From an uncultured Alphaproteobacteria bacterium (lineage in GTDB: Bacteria > Pseudomonadota > Alphaproteobacteria > Puniceispirillales > Marisalimonadaceae): a DNA stretch of 34,370 nucleotides. The DNA is taken from assembly GCA_937142855.1 (NCBI GenBank), contig CAKZQZ010000089.1, forward strand, positions 1-34,370. Reading direction: 5' to 3'. The first letter of the stretch is position 1; the number at the start of each line of letters is the position of its first letter. The notes beneath the pieces are model-generated. The model saw only the letters and a list, made by a program, of their open reading frames with translations. It made no database searches and was not told the DNA's origin. The position numbers and the translations under genes are program-made. Positions 15,256-24,073 of this stretch are shown here, in pieces.

Positions 15256-15425
15256 TAAAGTTAATATTAATAATTTTTATTATATTTATTATTTTGTATT
15301 TGTTCAGAAATTATTATTCTAGGATAATATTATTATCTAAAAAACTTTTTAGAAATCCGATCGTTAGATCATTAGCTCTAAGGGGTGTTTGGAGAGTATT
15401 AAGGTTACTTATTTTCAAAAGATGA
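15252..15425 (+). CDS. Small basic membrane protein ORF, 57 aa
   Basis: ATG 15252 overlaps the stop of the hydratase-like gene (ATGA), so translation is likely coupled. The 57-residue product has a strongly hydrophobic N-terminus (MIKLILIIFIIFIILYLF) followed by a very basic region with no acidic residue (RNPIVRS, LRGVWRVLRLL, ending FKR). One transmembrane helix with a cationic cytoplasmic, possibly amphipathic, tail fits. The stop TGA 15423-15425 abuts the tesA stop with no base between. I do not recognise the family. Confidence 0.6.
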   Translation: MIKLILIIFIIFIILYLFRNYYSRIILLSKKLFRNPIVRSLALRGVWRVLRLLIFKR

Positions 15426-16058
15426 CTAATACAATATTTTTTTATAAAAAATTAAAAATTCTGGGTAAATATTTTCAACTATTTTTTTTACCCCTATTTT
15501 ATTAGGATGAATCATATCACTTTGATTTAAATTTGGATTTAGGACTACATCCTTTAAAAAAAAGGGATATAAATTAGTTTGGTATTTTTGAGCTAATTCC
15601 TTATAAATTTTATTAAATTCGTTAACATAACTTGAACCAAGATTGTTTGGGGCTTTCATACCAATTAGCATAGTAGGCATTTTAATTTTTTTTAAATATA
15701 TCAAAATATTTTCAAGATTTTTAAAAGTTATTTTAGGTTCAATACCTCTTAATGCATCATTTGCACCACTAGAAATCACAACCCCATCAAATTTTTCTTC
15801 TAATACCCATTTAAATCTATTATAAAGACCCGTTGAGGTTTCTCCAGAAACACCACTATTGATAAGGTTAATTTTAAGATTAGATTTATCCAATTTCTTT
15901 TGTAATTGATTAACAAAACCGTTTTCTTTTAATAATCCGTAACCTGCAATTAGACTATCACCTAATATTAATATTCTAACGCTTTTGGAATAGGAAGTTT
16001 GCATTAGAGTTAATAAAAAGAAAAAAATTGTAAAATTTAATTTTATTATATATTTCAT
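15426..16058 (-). CDS. tesA: SGNH/GDSL esterase-thioesterase (TesA type), exported
   Basis: A 210-residue TesA/arylesterase of the SGNH hydrolase family. Block I GDSL gives S35, block II G69, block III GAND gives N100, and block V DMIHPN gives D181 and H184. The N-terminus (MKYIIKLNFTIFFFLLTLMQ) is a signal peptide, so the enzyme is periplasmic as in E. coli TesA, where it hydrolyses acyl-CoA and other esters and lysophospholipids. It is divergent from the ABC transporter genes ybbA-ybbP, the same neighbourhood as in enterics, which supports both calls. Confidence 0.92.
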   Translation of the reverse strand: MKYIIKLNFTIFFFLLTLMQTSYSKSVRILILGDSLIAGYGLLKENGFVNQLQKKLDKSNLKINLINSGVSGETSTGLYNRFKWVLEEKFDGVVISSGANDALRGIEPKITFKNLENILIYLKKIKMPTMLIGMKAPNNLGSSYVNEFNKIYKELAQKYQTNLYPFFLKDVVLNPNLNQSDMIHPNKIGVKKIVENIYPEFLIFYKKILY

Positions 16059-16126
16059 AATAGTCAGATAGTAATTTCAGTAAAAAATTTTTCGCCTAAA
16101 CGATATATTAAATTGTTAAATTATAA

Positions 16127-16807
16127 ATGAGTATTATGAAACAAAATACTATAATTAAATTAGAAAATGTGCATGTAAATCTAAAAAGTAATGTTGAGAC
16201 CATTAAGGCATTAAAAGGAATAAATCTAAATATTTTGGCTAATAGAAGTATTAGTATTATGGGACATAGTGGTGCTGGCAAATCAACATTAGCTATGACT
16301 ATCGCTGGACTAGAAAGTGTTACAGAAGGTAAGGTGTTCTACAAAGGTAAGGCAATTCATGATTTGAAAGAAGATGAATTAGCTGATTATAGATCAAAAA
16401 ATGTAGGGATTATATTCCAATCTTTTAATTTATTACCTTCTATGACAGCCTTAGAAAATGTAAACTTACCTTTAGAGATTTCTAGAGATTTTATAGATGA
16501 TAAAAAGAGTATCAAATTACTAGAAACTGTTGGTCTGAAAAATAGGGTTAGTCATTACCCTCATGAATTATCTGGAGGAGAGCAACAAAGAGTTGCTATT
16601 GCAAGATCCTTAATTTCATCTCCAGAAATTCTAATTGCAGATGAGCCAACTGGAAATTTAGATAAAAAAAATAGTAAAGAAGTTATTGAACTTATTTTTC
16701 AACTTCAAAAAAATCATAAATCAACTTTAATATTAGTTACTCATGATAAATCTTTGGCTGATTTGTGTGATGAAACTATTACTCTTGATAATGGCTTAAT
16801 TATATAA
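16127..16807 (+). CDS. ybbA: ABC transporter ATP-binding protein (YbbA/LolD-like)
   Basis: A 226-residue ABC ATPase: Walker A GHSGAGKS (46-53), Q-loop Q98, signature LSGGEQQR (148-155), Walker B with ADEPTGNLD, and switch H206. It belongs to the MacB/LolD/YbbA class that works with FtsX-type permeases, often as mechanotransducing pumps for lipids or lipoproteins. It is followed one base later by the large permease gene and diverges from tesA, matching the conserved tesA-ybbA-ybbP block. Two starts three codons apart are possible (16127 or 16136). Confidence 0.92.
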   Translation: MSIMKQNTIIKLENVHVNLKSNVETIKALKGINLNILANRSISIMGHSGAGKSTLAMTIAGLESVTEGKVFYKGKAIHDLKEDELADYRSKNVGIIFQSFNLLPSMTALENVNLPLEISRDFIDDKKSIKLLETVGLKNRVSHYPHELSGGEQQRVAIARSLISSPEILIADEPTGNLDKKNSKEVIELIFQLQKNHKSTLILVTHDKSLADLCDETITLDNGLII

Positions 16808-16808
16808 A

Positions 16809-19355
16809 ATGTTAGTCCTGAAAAAACTATTTTTAGAAAATAATTTTTTTTTAAAATTATCAATTAAGGAATTAAGAGGTTCTTTTAACGAATTTAAAAT
16901 AGTAATAACTTCAATTTTTATTGGAGTTTTTATTATTACTGCCGTTGGGAGTTTATCTCAAAATCTAAAATATCAAATTGATAATAAAAGATCCGAACTT
17001 CTTGGTGGTACATACGAGCTATCAACTACTTATCAAGAATTTCCAAGAGACGTTAAAAATTGGTTAGAACAAAATGGTAAAGTTTCTCAGATTGTAGAAA
17101 TGCGTACAATGCTATCCTCGCTAAAAAGCTTACCTTACAAACGTCGTATAGTAGAATTAAAAGCAGTTGATGAAAATTGGCCCTTAATAGGTGAGATAAG
17201 AATTAAAAGTGAAAAAAAAACTTCATCTAGCATAAAAATAAATGAAAATATTGATAAAATATTCATTGATGAAGGACTTAAAAAACAACTAAATATTTCT
17301 ATCGGTGACATAGTAAAGTTAGGAAATATTAAAGTTAAAGTAGAAGGAATAATTATAAAAGAACCAGATAGAATGTTTTCTTTTGCAACATTTGGTTCCA
17401 GAGTGCTTGTATCCTCTCAAACTTTAAAAAATACAGGTTTGATGGTCCCTGGCTCTCTCGTGAAATATAAATTAAAATTTATCCCAAACGATAAAAGATT
17501 AGAGTTATCTTTTTTAAATAAGTTAATAGAGGGAACGAATGTATCTTTAAAAAACATTCAAAATAGTACTAATAATTTTAATACTTTTATAGAAAGAACA
17601 ACATTATTTATATCTCTAGTTGGCCTCATAACTTTATTGATTTCTGGTGTTGGAATTTCGAATGGAGTAAAGGGATATTTAATAAAGAAGATAAAGAATA
17701 TAGCTATTTTAAAATCTTTAGGAGCAAAAAACACTCAAGTTTTCAAAATTTATCTTTTCCAAATGCTATTTATTTTTTTAATGGGGATAATACCTGCATT
17801 AATTTTTGGAATATCCATTCCTTTTTTATTTTCTTCTCTAATAGGAGATAAACTATTTTCTTCTTTCCAAGCTAAAATTTTTATGGAACCTATTTTTATA
17901 AGTTGTTCATTCGGTTTTGTAGTATGTTTACTATTTACAATCATTCCTTTATCTAAAACTTATGAAATTAAACCGATACACTTAATAAGAATATCTCGAG
18001 ATAAAATTTATAATGAATATTCTAATAAAATAAAAATATTTATAATTTTTTTAATTTGTTGTTTATGTTTTTTAACTATTAATTTAACTAGTGATATAAA
18101 GTTAGCTTTTTATATATTTGTTTCTCTATTTATTTCCTTAATTATGTTAACACTGTCTACTAATTTATTTTTTATGATTTTAAAAAAAATCAGTTTTAAA
18201 GTTGGCACAATAAAAGAAACTATTAGGAAGTCTATTGTCGATAGAAATACATTTTCAAAATCTATAGTAATTTCATTTAGTATAGGATTGTCGCTTTTGA
18301 TTACATTAAATATCGTTCAGGAAAGTTTAGATAGGAAAATTTATAATACTATTAATCAAGAAGCTCCAGATCATTTTTTTATAGACATTCAACCAAGTCA
18401 AATTGAAGATATAAAAAAAATAGCTATTAATTCAATTGGTACTAATAATCTCAATGCTCAGCCAATGCTACGAGGACGCATTACCAAATTAAATAATGTA
18501 AATGTTGAAAATTTAAAAGTTGATAAAGAAGTACAATGGGTTCTTAGAAGAGATAGGGCATTTACCTGGGGAAATACAAAGCCAAAAAATAATAAATTGA
18601 TTAGTGGTGAGTGGTGGAGCTCAGACTATAATGGTCCGCTTCTAGTTTCTATTGGTGATAAAATCGCTAAAGGATTAAATTTGAAGATTGGAGATAAAAT
18701 TGAATTTAATATTTTAGGAAGAAATTTTGTAGCTAAAATTCATAACACAAGAGAAATTATATGGGAAAATATGGGTATAAATTTTATATTTTTCTTAAGT
18801 GACAGTAAAATAAAAAATGCACCTCACACTTGGATTGCAACGAGTAAAAATCAAAACAAAGTTATGAGTGCGGATTTTGTAGAAAAAGTTGTATCTAAAT
18901 TTTCAAACATTTCATCCATATCAGTAGAAGAAAGTTATAAAGCTATTAGATCTTTATTAAAATTTCTAATTATTATTATCAATACAATTGCTTTTGTTAC
19001 TCTAATATCAGGTATAATAGTTTTGAATAGTATTTTAGATGTAAGTAAAAAAGATAAATTATATGAGGTGGCAGTCTTCAAAATTCTTGGTGCTAATCCA
19101 AAAAAAATTATTTCTTTGTGGTTTTGTGAGTATATGACTATAGGGTTTATATCTTCATTAATTTCTATTTTAATAGGTTGTTCAGTGAGTTATATTTTAC
19201 TTAATTATTTATTTAATATTGAATTTTATCTGAACTATATAACTTTAATTTTGTTCTCTCTAATTTTACCTATTTTTATTACAATTTTTAGCCTGTTAAA
19301 AATGTTAAATTTATTTTATTCTAAGCCGCTTAAAGTGCTTAGAGCGCATTATTGA
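16809..19355 (+). CDS. ybbP: ABC transporter permease, YbbP/FtsX family
   Basis: An 848-residue membrane protein, slightly longer than E. coli YbbP. Layout: TM1 near residues 30-50, a large extracytoplasmic domain (about 50-260), a cluster of three TM helices with the FtsX signature (GVGISNGVKGYLIKK and AILKSLGAKNTQ), more helices near 395-450, a second N-terminal-like TM around 480, a second periplasmic domain to about 700, and a final three-helix FtsX unit with KLYEVAVFKILGANPKKI. The two-FtsX-unit, roughly 10-TM plan is that of YbbP. With YbbA it likely handles an envelope lipid or other hydrophobic substrate, perhaps linked to periplasmic TesA. Confidence 0.9.
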   Translation: MLVLKKLFLENNFFLKLSIKELRGSFNEFKIVITSIFIGVFIITAVGSLSQNLKYQIDNKRSELLGGTYELSTTYQEFPRDVKNWLEQNGKVSQIVEMRTMLSSLKSLPYKRRIVELKAVDENWPLIGEIRIKSEKKTSSSIKINENIDKIFIDEGLKKQLNISIGDIVKLGNIKVKVEGIIIKEPDRMFSFATFGSRVLVSSQTLKNTGLMVPGSLVKYKLKFIPNDKRLELSFLNKLIEGTNVSLKNIQNSTNNFNTFIERTTLFISLVGLITLLISGVGISNGVKGYLIKKIKNIAILKSLGAKNTQVFKIYLFQMLFIFLMGIIPALIFGISIPFLFSSLIGDKLFSSFQAKIFMEPIFISCSFGFVVCLLFTIIPLSKTYEIKPIHLIRISRDKIYNEYSNKIKIFIIFLICCLCFLTINLTSDIKLAFYIFVSLFISLIMLTLSTNLFFMILKKISFKVGTIKETIRKSIVDRNTFSKSIVISFSIGLSLLITLNIVQESLDRKIYNTINQEAPDHFFIDIQPSQIEDIKKIAINSIGTNNLNAQPMLRGRITKLNNVNVENLKVDKEVQWVLRRDRAFTWGNTKPKNNKLISGEWWSSDYNGPLLVSIGDKIAKGLNLKIGDKIEFNILGRNFVAKIHNTREIIWENMGINFIFFLSDSKIKNAPHTWIATSKNQNKVMSADFVEKVVSKFSNISSISVEESYKAIRSLLKFLIIIINTIAFVTLISGIIVLNSILDVSKKDKLYEVAVFKILGANPKKIISLWFCEYMTIGFISSLISILIGCSVSYILLNYLFNIEFYLNYITLILFSLILPIFITIFSLLKMLNLFYSKPLKVLRAHY

Positions 19356-19415
19356 TTTTTACTTTATTCAATTACTCTAGATATATTTTTAAAGCTTTAC
19401 TAGAAAGAGGATTAA

Positions 19416-20462
19416 ATGCAGTTTAAAAAATTAGGAAACTCTGATCTTGAAGTTTCATCATATTGTCTTGGTACAATGACATTTGGCGAGGCAACTTCAG
19501 AAAAAGATGGGCATGAGCAAATTGATATATCCATAGATGCAGGCATTAATTTTTTTGATACTGCTGAAATGTATCCAACATGTCCTTTAAAAGCTGAAAC
19601 AACTGGTGATACAGAAACGATTTTTGGTAATTGGATTGACAATAATAGATCTAAAAGATCCGAAATAGTATTGGCTACAAAGATATCAGGCATTGGTTAC
19701 AATGCTGTTAGAAATGGAGAAGGAATAAATGGACGCTCAATAAAAATAGCAATTGAAGGAAGTTTAGAGAGACTTAAAACTGATTATGTAGACTTATATC
19801 AATTACATTGGCCGAATAGAGGATCATATCATTTTAGGCAAAATTGGAATTATAATCCTACAAATCAAGATACTAAAAAAACTAAAGAAAATATTATAGA
19901 AGTTTTAGAAACTCTATCAGAAATTCATAAAGAAGGAAAAATAAGATATATTGGATTGTCTAATGAGACATGTTGGGGAACGATGCAATTTATTAATTAT
20001 TTAAAAGATTTTCCAAATCTTAAATTAGTGTCTACCCAAAATGAATATAGTTTACTTTGTAGATTATATGATCTTGATTTGGCAGAAATGTCACATCACG
20101 AAAAAATTAGTTTATTAGCTTATTCGCCTTTGGCAGGTGGCTTCTTAACTGGCAAATACTTGGATGGAAAGGTTCCAAAAAATTCAAGACTTTCGAGAGT
20201 GTCAAGTTTGTTTGGAAGAATAAATGATAATTCAACAATAGCTGTTAGAGAATACGTATCTCTTGCAAGAAAATTTAATATTGAACCAGTTCATATGGCT
20301 CTTGCATTCTGTAACCAACGTTCATTTATGGGATCTGTGATTTTTGGAGCAACTGAAAAATTACAATTAACTAAAATAATAAATGGTTTAGATATTGTTT
20401 TGTCAGATGAATTGATAACAGAAATTAATAAGCTATATAAAAAATTTCCAATAACTTTCTAA
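19416..20462 (+). CDS. Aldo/keto reductase, Tas-like
   Basis: A 348-residue NADPH-dependent (beta/alpha)8 aldo/keto reductase. The catalytic tetrad is readable: D48 and Y53 (FDTAEMYP), K89 (LATKISG), H131 (LYQLHWPNRG). The N-terminal MQFKKLGNSDLEVSSYCLGTMTFGE, the EMYP...AETTGDTE stretch and the LGNW-like FGNWI match the Tas subgroup of E. coli. The physiological substrate is not known for Tas. ATG 19416 has AGAGG upstream (AAGAGGATTAA). It converges on the NylB-like gene with 28 bases between. Confidence 0.9.
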   Translation: MQFKKLGNSDLEVSSYCLGTMTFGEATSEKDGHEQIDISIDAGINFFDTAEMYPTCPLKAETTGDTETIFGNWIDNNRSKRSEIVLATKISGIGYNAVRNGEGINGRSIKIAIEGSLERLKTDYVDLYQLHWPNRGSYHFRQNWNYNPTNQDTKKTKENIIEVLETLSEIHKEGKIRYIGLSNETCWGTMQFINYLKDFPNLKLVSTQNEYSLLCRLYDLDLAEMSHHEKISLLAYSPLAGGFLTGKYLDGKVPKNSRLSRVSSLFGRINDNSTIAVREYVSLARKFNIEPVHMALAFCNQRSFMGSVIFGATEKLQLTKIINGLDIVLSDELITEINKLYKKFPITF

Positions 20463-20490
20463 TAGTTTTTTAAAATTTTGTTGAACTTAT

Positions 20491-21696
20491 CTAACTTAAG
20501 GTTTTCCCAATTTCTTCAAATACTTCAAACATTAATTCTTCAGTCTTGATGTTTATAGGGTCTGCAGCAGAGGACATTCTTATAATAGTTAATTCTTTAT
20601 TTGGATTTATCCAAATATTTTGTCCATGTATTCCTATTCCACAAAACTCATTATCATTAAAGCCTGTTTGGTACCATTTTGATCTATAGTTACCATTTGG
20701 AAACCTTTCTAAATTATCTTGATTAAGGTAGCATTTGTTATTTTTGTGACTTTGAATATCTTCTATCCACGAAGATGGGATTATTTCATCATTATTCTTT
20801 TTACCGTAGCAACGAACTAACTCAGAAATTATCAATAAATCGTATGGAGATATGCTTATTCCTCCAGCTGCCCTTGAAGCTCCCCATTTATCAACTGTAA
20901 CGTATGATTGATGAATAGTACCAGCTGGTTCAAATAATAATTCAGACATAATTTTAGAATATTTTTTTCCAGAAGCTCGTTCTATTATCCAACCTAATAA
21001 ATCACTATGAGGTGAACAGTAGTGATATTTTCTTCCATGTTCTAAATCTGATGTTGGTAATTTTGAAAGAAAATCATGTAAACCTAAAAAATTTAATTCT
21101 GTAGTTTGTTTAGGAATATCCCAGCCTGTTGAAGCTCTGTAATCTTTAAATATTTGTTCATTACCAGTATAATCTTCAACAAATCTTGAGGCAATATTCA
21201 TATCCAAGACATTTCTTACTGTGGCGTGTTCGTATGCACTTCCTTTGGTTTCTTCAATTATTGTAGAAACGGGACTGTCTAGATTTATAACTTTTTTACT
21301 TACTAGTATGCCGACTAATAAAGAGGTTATAGACTTTGAGAGTGAAAAGATAATATGAGGGGTATTTTCTTTTGTAAAATTATCAAAGAATTCATATTTA
21401 AGTACTCCTTTATGCATAACTAAAAAAGCATCTGTGTCACATTTTTTTAAAATACTTAGTAGATTTGATTTCATTCCCTTGTGATTTATAATTAGAGCAT
21501 TTAGGTCAACTAAGTTTTTGTTAAAATCAATTTTTTTGTTTCTACTTTCTGAGATAATAGCTGTTGGTATTAAGTCCCTTACATTTGAAAAAGACCATTT
21601 GCAATGAGGATATTTCCTCCAGTTTTCTAAAGAAACTTGATATTTTTGAGGTGGAGGGCTTCCTTGCATTATTTTATTAACTTCATAGTCTCGCAT
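20491..21696 (-). CDS. Serine hydrolase, class C beta-lactamase fold (NylB-like)
   Basis: A 401-residue penicillin-binding-fold serine hydrolase starting at ATG 21696, chosen because GTGAGGT lies 6 bases before it; the open frame extends 17 codons further, but without start signals. SxxK is S118-LS-K121 (FSLSKSIT) and the second motif is Y226-C-S (YHYCSPHSD), as in 6-aminohexanoate-dimer hydrolase relatives, which have YxS instead of YxN. A late GIHGQNIW block could be the third motif. No signal peptide is seen, so it is probably cytoplasmic. Likely activity is hydrolysis of a small amide or ester rather than beta-lactam resistance. Confidence 0.82.
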   Translation of the reverse strand: MRDYEVNKIMQGSPPPQKYQVSLENWRKYPHCKWSFSNVRDLIPTAIISESRNKKIDFNKNLVDLNALIINHKGMKSNLLSILKKCDTDAFLVMHKGVLKYEFFDNFTKENTPHIIFSLSKSITSLLVGILVSKKVINLDSPVSTIIEETKGSAYEHATVRNVLDMNIASRFVEDYTGNEQIFKDYRASTGWDIPKQTTELNFLGLHDFLSKLPTSDLEHGRKYHYCSPHSDLLGWIIERASGKKYSKIMSELLFEPAGTIHQSYVTVDKWGASRAAGGISISPYDLLIISELVRCYGKKNNDEIIPSSWIEDIQSHKNNKCYLNQDNLERFPNGNYRSKWYQTGFNDNEFCGIGIHGQNIWINPNKELTIIRMSSAADPINIKTEELMFEVFEEIGKTLS

Positions 21697-21798
21697 ATTA
21701 TACCTCACATATAAAAAAGGAAAAACTAAACGTAATATAATTGACAAAATATTATTTTAACAATACCCACTTATTAATTTAAATTGATAGAGTAAAAA

Positions 21799-23010
21799 AT
21801 GCAATTAAACTTAAATGATATTATAAATGTCCATAAAAAAATATCTGACAATGTAAAATGGACAGAGACTAGTTTTTCAAATTCTATTTCAGAAAAGCTA
21901 GGCGTAGATATTTATTTTAAATTTGAGAATAGACAATTTACTGGTGCTTTTAAAGTTAGAGGGTCATACGCAAAGCTACTTTCTTTTTCTGAATCCGAAA
22001 AAAGGTCTGGGGTAGTTGCTATGTCTGCAGGTAATCATGCTCAAGGTTTAGCTTTTATATCAAAAAAAATGAATATTAAATCCAATATTGTTATGCCTGA
22101 AGGTACACCTTTTACAAAAATAAGAAGAACTAAAAATTTTGGCGGAAACGTTATAATTAAAGGATCAAATTTAGATGCCTCTTATAACCATGTTCAGAGA
22201 CTTATTGAAGATAAAGGTTTCATAGAAGTTCATCCTTATAATGATATAAATGTTATATCAGGACAAGGAACTATATCTTATGAAATGTTATCAGATTGCA
22301 ATGAAATTGATACATTACTTATACCAGTTGGTGGTGGCGGTTTGATAGCAGGTTGTGCATTGGCAGCAAAATCAATGAATAAAAATATTAAAGTTATTGG
22401 TGTCGAGTCTGATTTGTATCCATCCCTTACAAATAAAATGTTTAATAAAAATATGAAGTGCAAGGGTTCTACACTTGCAGAAGGTATAGCTGTGTCCGAA
22501 GTAGGTAATACTCCATTTTCAATTATTAAAGAGCTAGTTGATGATGTTATAACAGTAACCGATAAATCAATAGAAAGAGCAATTGCAATGCTAGCTGAGC
22601 ACGAAAAAACTGTAGTAGAAGGTGCTGGTGCAGTTGGATTAGCTGCAATACTACAAAACAATCAAGTATTCATTGGAAAAAAAATAGGTATAGTAATTTG
22701 TGGTGGCAATATTGACTCTAAAGTTTTGTCTTCAATTTTAATGAGAGACTTAGTTAGGTCTGGGCAAGTTACCACTCTTACTATCACAATGCCTGATAAG
22801 CCAGGTCAACTTCAAATCATATCCAAAATTTGTGCTAATAATGGTGCCAATGTACTTCAAGTTGAGCATAGTAGATTTGCAATGGACTTGTCTGCTAGTT
22901 TAGCAAAATTAAACATTACAGTAGAAACTCAAAATACTGACCATTTAAATAAAATTATAAATGAAATTGAAAGACATGAATTGCCTGTAAATATTGAAGG
23001 TTTGATATAG
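21799..23010 (+). CDS. ilvA: Threonine ammonia-lyase with C-terminal ACT domain
   Basis: A 403-residue PLP enzyme converting threonine to 2-oxobutanoate plus ammonia. The PLP Lys is K52 (GAFKVRGSY), the Asn loop is SAGNHAQG (76-83), and the phosphate-binding glycine loop is GGGGLIAG (178-185). A single ACT domain from about 325 (TLTITMPDKPGQLQ...) gives the 400-aa architecture of the TdcB-plus-ACT class rather than the 510-aa double-ACT biosynthetic IlvA of E. coli. It may serve isoleucine synthesis or threonine catabolism. The gene stands alone and no ilv genes adjoin it. The exact symbol is therefore tentative. Confidence 0.9.
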   Translation: MQLNLNDIINVHKKISDNVKWTETSFSNSISEKLGVDIYFKFENRQFTGAFKVRGSYAKLLSFSESEKRSGVVAMSAGNHAQGLAFISKKMNIKSNIVMPEGTPFTKIRRTKNFGGNVIIKGSNLDASYNHVQRLIEDKGFIEVHPYNDINVISGQGTISYEMLSDCNEIDTLLIPVGGGGLIAGCALAAKSMNKNIKVIGVESDLYPSLTNKMFNKNMKCKGSTLAEGIAVSEVGNTPFSIIKELVDDVITVTDKSIERAIAMLAEHEKTVVEGAGAVGLAAILQNNQVFIGKKIGIVICGGNIDSKVLSSILMRDLVRSGQVTTLTITMPDKPGQLQIISKICANNGANVLQVEHSRFAMDLSASLAKLNITVETQNTDHLNKIINEIERHELPVNIEGLI

Positions 23011-23013
23011 ATT

Positions 23014-24072
23014 TTAATTAACTTTTTTTAATCTAAAACTGACTATTTCATTTGAAGAACCAATTCTTAATCTTGGTCCCCAACAACCAGATCCCGATGA
23101 AACATAAAGATTAGAAAAGTTATTTTTATACAAACCATAAATATATTTAAATTTCAACTTTACTACAAAGTTAAAAGGAAATATTTGTCCATTATGGGTA
23201 TGTCCTGATAGCATTAAATCAATTTTATCCTTTAAACTATCCCATATGTCAGGCTTGTGAGATATAACTATGTTAAATAATTTATCTTTTTTTAAATTAT
23301 TTACATATGAAATTTTATTAATCGGTAATTCTAAATCGTCAATTCCAATCAAATTTATTTTACCAATTTTTTGATTTTTGTTTTTTAATACTTGAATATT
23401 ATATTTTGTTAGTTCTTTAATTTTATCTTTATAACCTCTCAAATAATATTCATGGTTACCATTAACAAAATATATTTTCTTTTTAATAAGATTAAATAAT
23501 TTTAAGTTTTCTAATTTAAATGAACTTGAATCAATTAAATCGCCTCCAATTAAAATAAAATCATATTTAATATTTTCGATACTTTTAAATATTTTTTGAA
23601 TATGTTTTGGGCTATTTGTCCCTAAATGAGCGTCACTAAAAAAAATGATGTTATAATCTTTATCTATTTTGGAAGTGTCTATAGTTATATTTCTAATTGA
23701 TATGCTTTTTGCTTTGAATATCCCGTATAACGTTATGATTATGATTAAAATTAGTGAACTTATACCGATTGAAGTTTCTTCGAAGTATCCAAAATAGTTT
23801 ATTGTAATACTTACAATAACTACGATAAAGCTAATGAAACCAATCCCTAAACCTTCATATACAAAAAGTTTAAGTGGTTTGAAGGTTGTATATGATTTTA
23901 AATAATAAATAATTAACAAATAGAAAAAAATTGTGTTTATAACTGAAATTATTAAAGAAGTTTCTTCTTTGAATATATATTTGTTCAAAATTTCAAAAGG
24001 AAATATATAAAGAAAATAAGTAACAATTATTAGAGTTATTAAGAAAATATACTTAGATATAACGTTTTTCAT
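23014..24072 (-). CDS. Membrane-anchored metallophosphoesterase (YaeI/YkuE-like)
   Basis: A 352-residue protein with about four N-terminal transmembrane helices (residues 8-125) and a calcineurin-type phosphoesterase domain. Metal-binding motifs in order: SDAHLG, GGDLID, GNHEYY, ISHKPD and GHTHNGQIFPF. The layout matches the YaeI/YkuE type, which hydrolyse UDP-sugar or phospholipid phosphodiesters at the membrane; the substrate here is unknown. It begins one base after the photolyase stop, so both share a transcript, and it converges on ilvA with 3 bases between stops. The sequence is extremely rich in Ile and Lys. Confidence 0.86.
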   Translation of the reverse strand: MKNVISKYIFLITLIIVTYFLYIFPFEILNKYIFKEETSLIISVINTIFFYLLIIYYLKSYTTFKPLKLFVYEGLGIGFISFIVVIVSITINYFGYFEETSIGISSLILIIIITLYGIFKAKSISIRNITIDTSKIDKDYNIIFFSDAHLGTNSPKHIQKIFKSIENIKYDFILIGGDLIDSSSFKLENLKLFNLIKKKIYFVNGNHEYYLRGYKDKIKELTKYNIQVLKNKNQKIGKINLIGIDDLELPINKISYVNNLKKDKLFNIVISHKPDIWDSLKDKIDLMLSGHTHNGQIFPFNFVVKLKFKYIYGLYKNNFSNLYVSSGSGCWGPRLRIGSSNEIVSFRLKKVN

Positions 24073-24073
24073 A

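Noticed and set aside
22278-22661. Minus-strand open frame of 127 codons
   Set aside because: Antisense shadow of the threonine ammonia-lyase; its Ser/Pro/Thr-rich translation is typical of a reversed reading.
23008-23035. TAGATT...AATCTA inverted repeat at the ilvA/phosphoesterase junction, possible terminator
   Set aside because: Only a 6-bp AT-rich stem with a 16-base loop, inside the 3' end of a coding region; expected by chance at this base composition.
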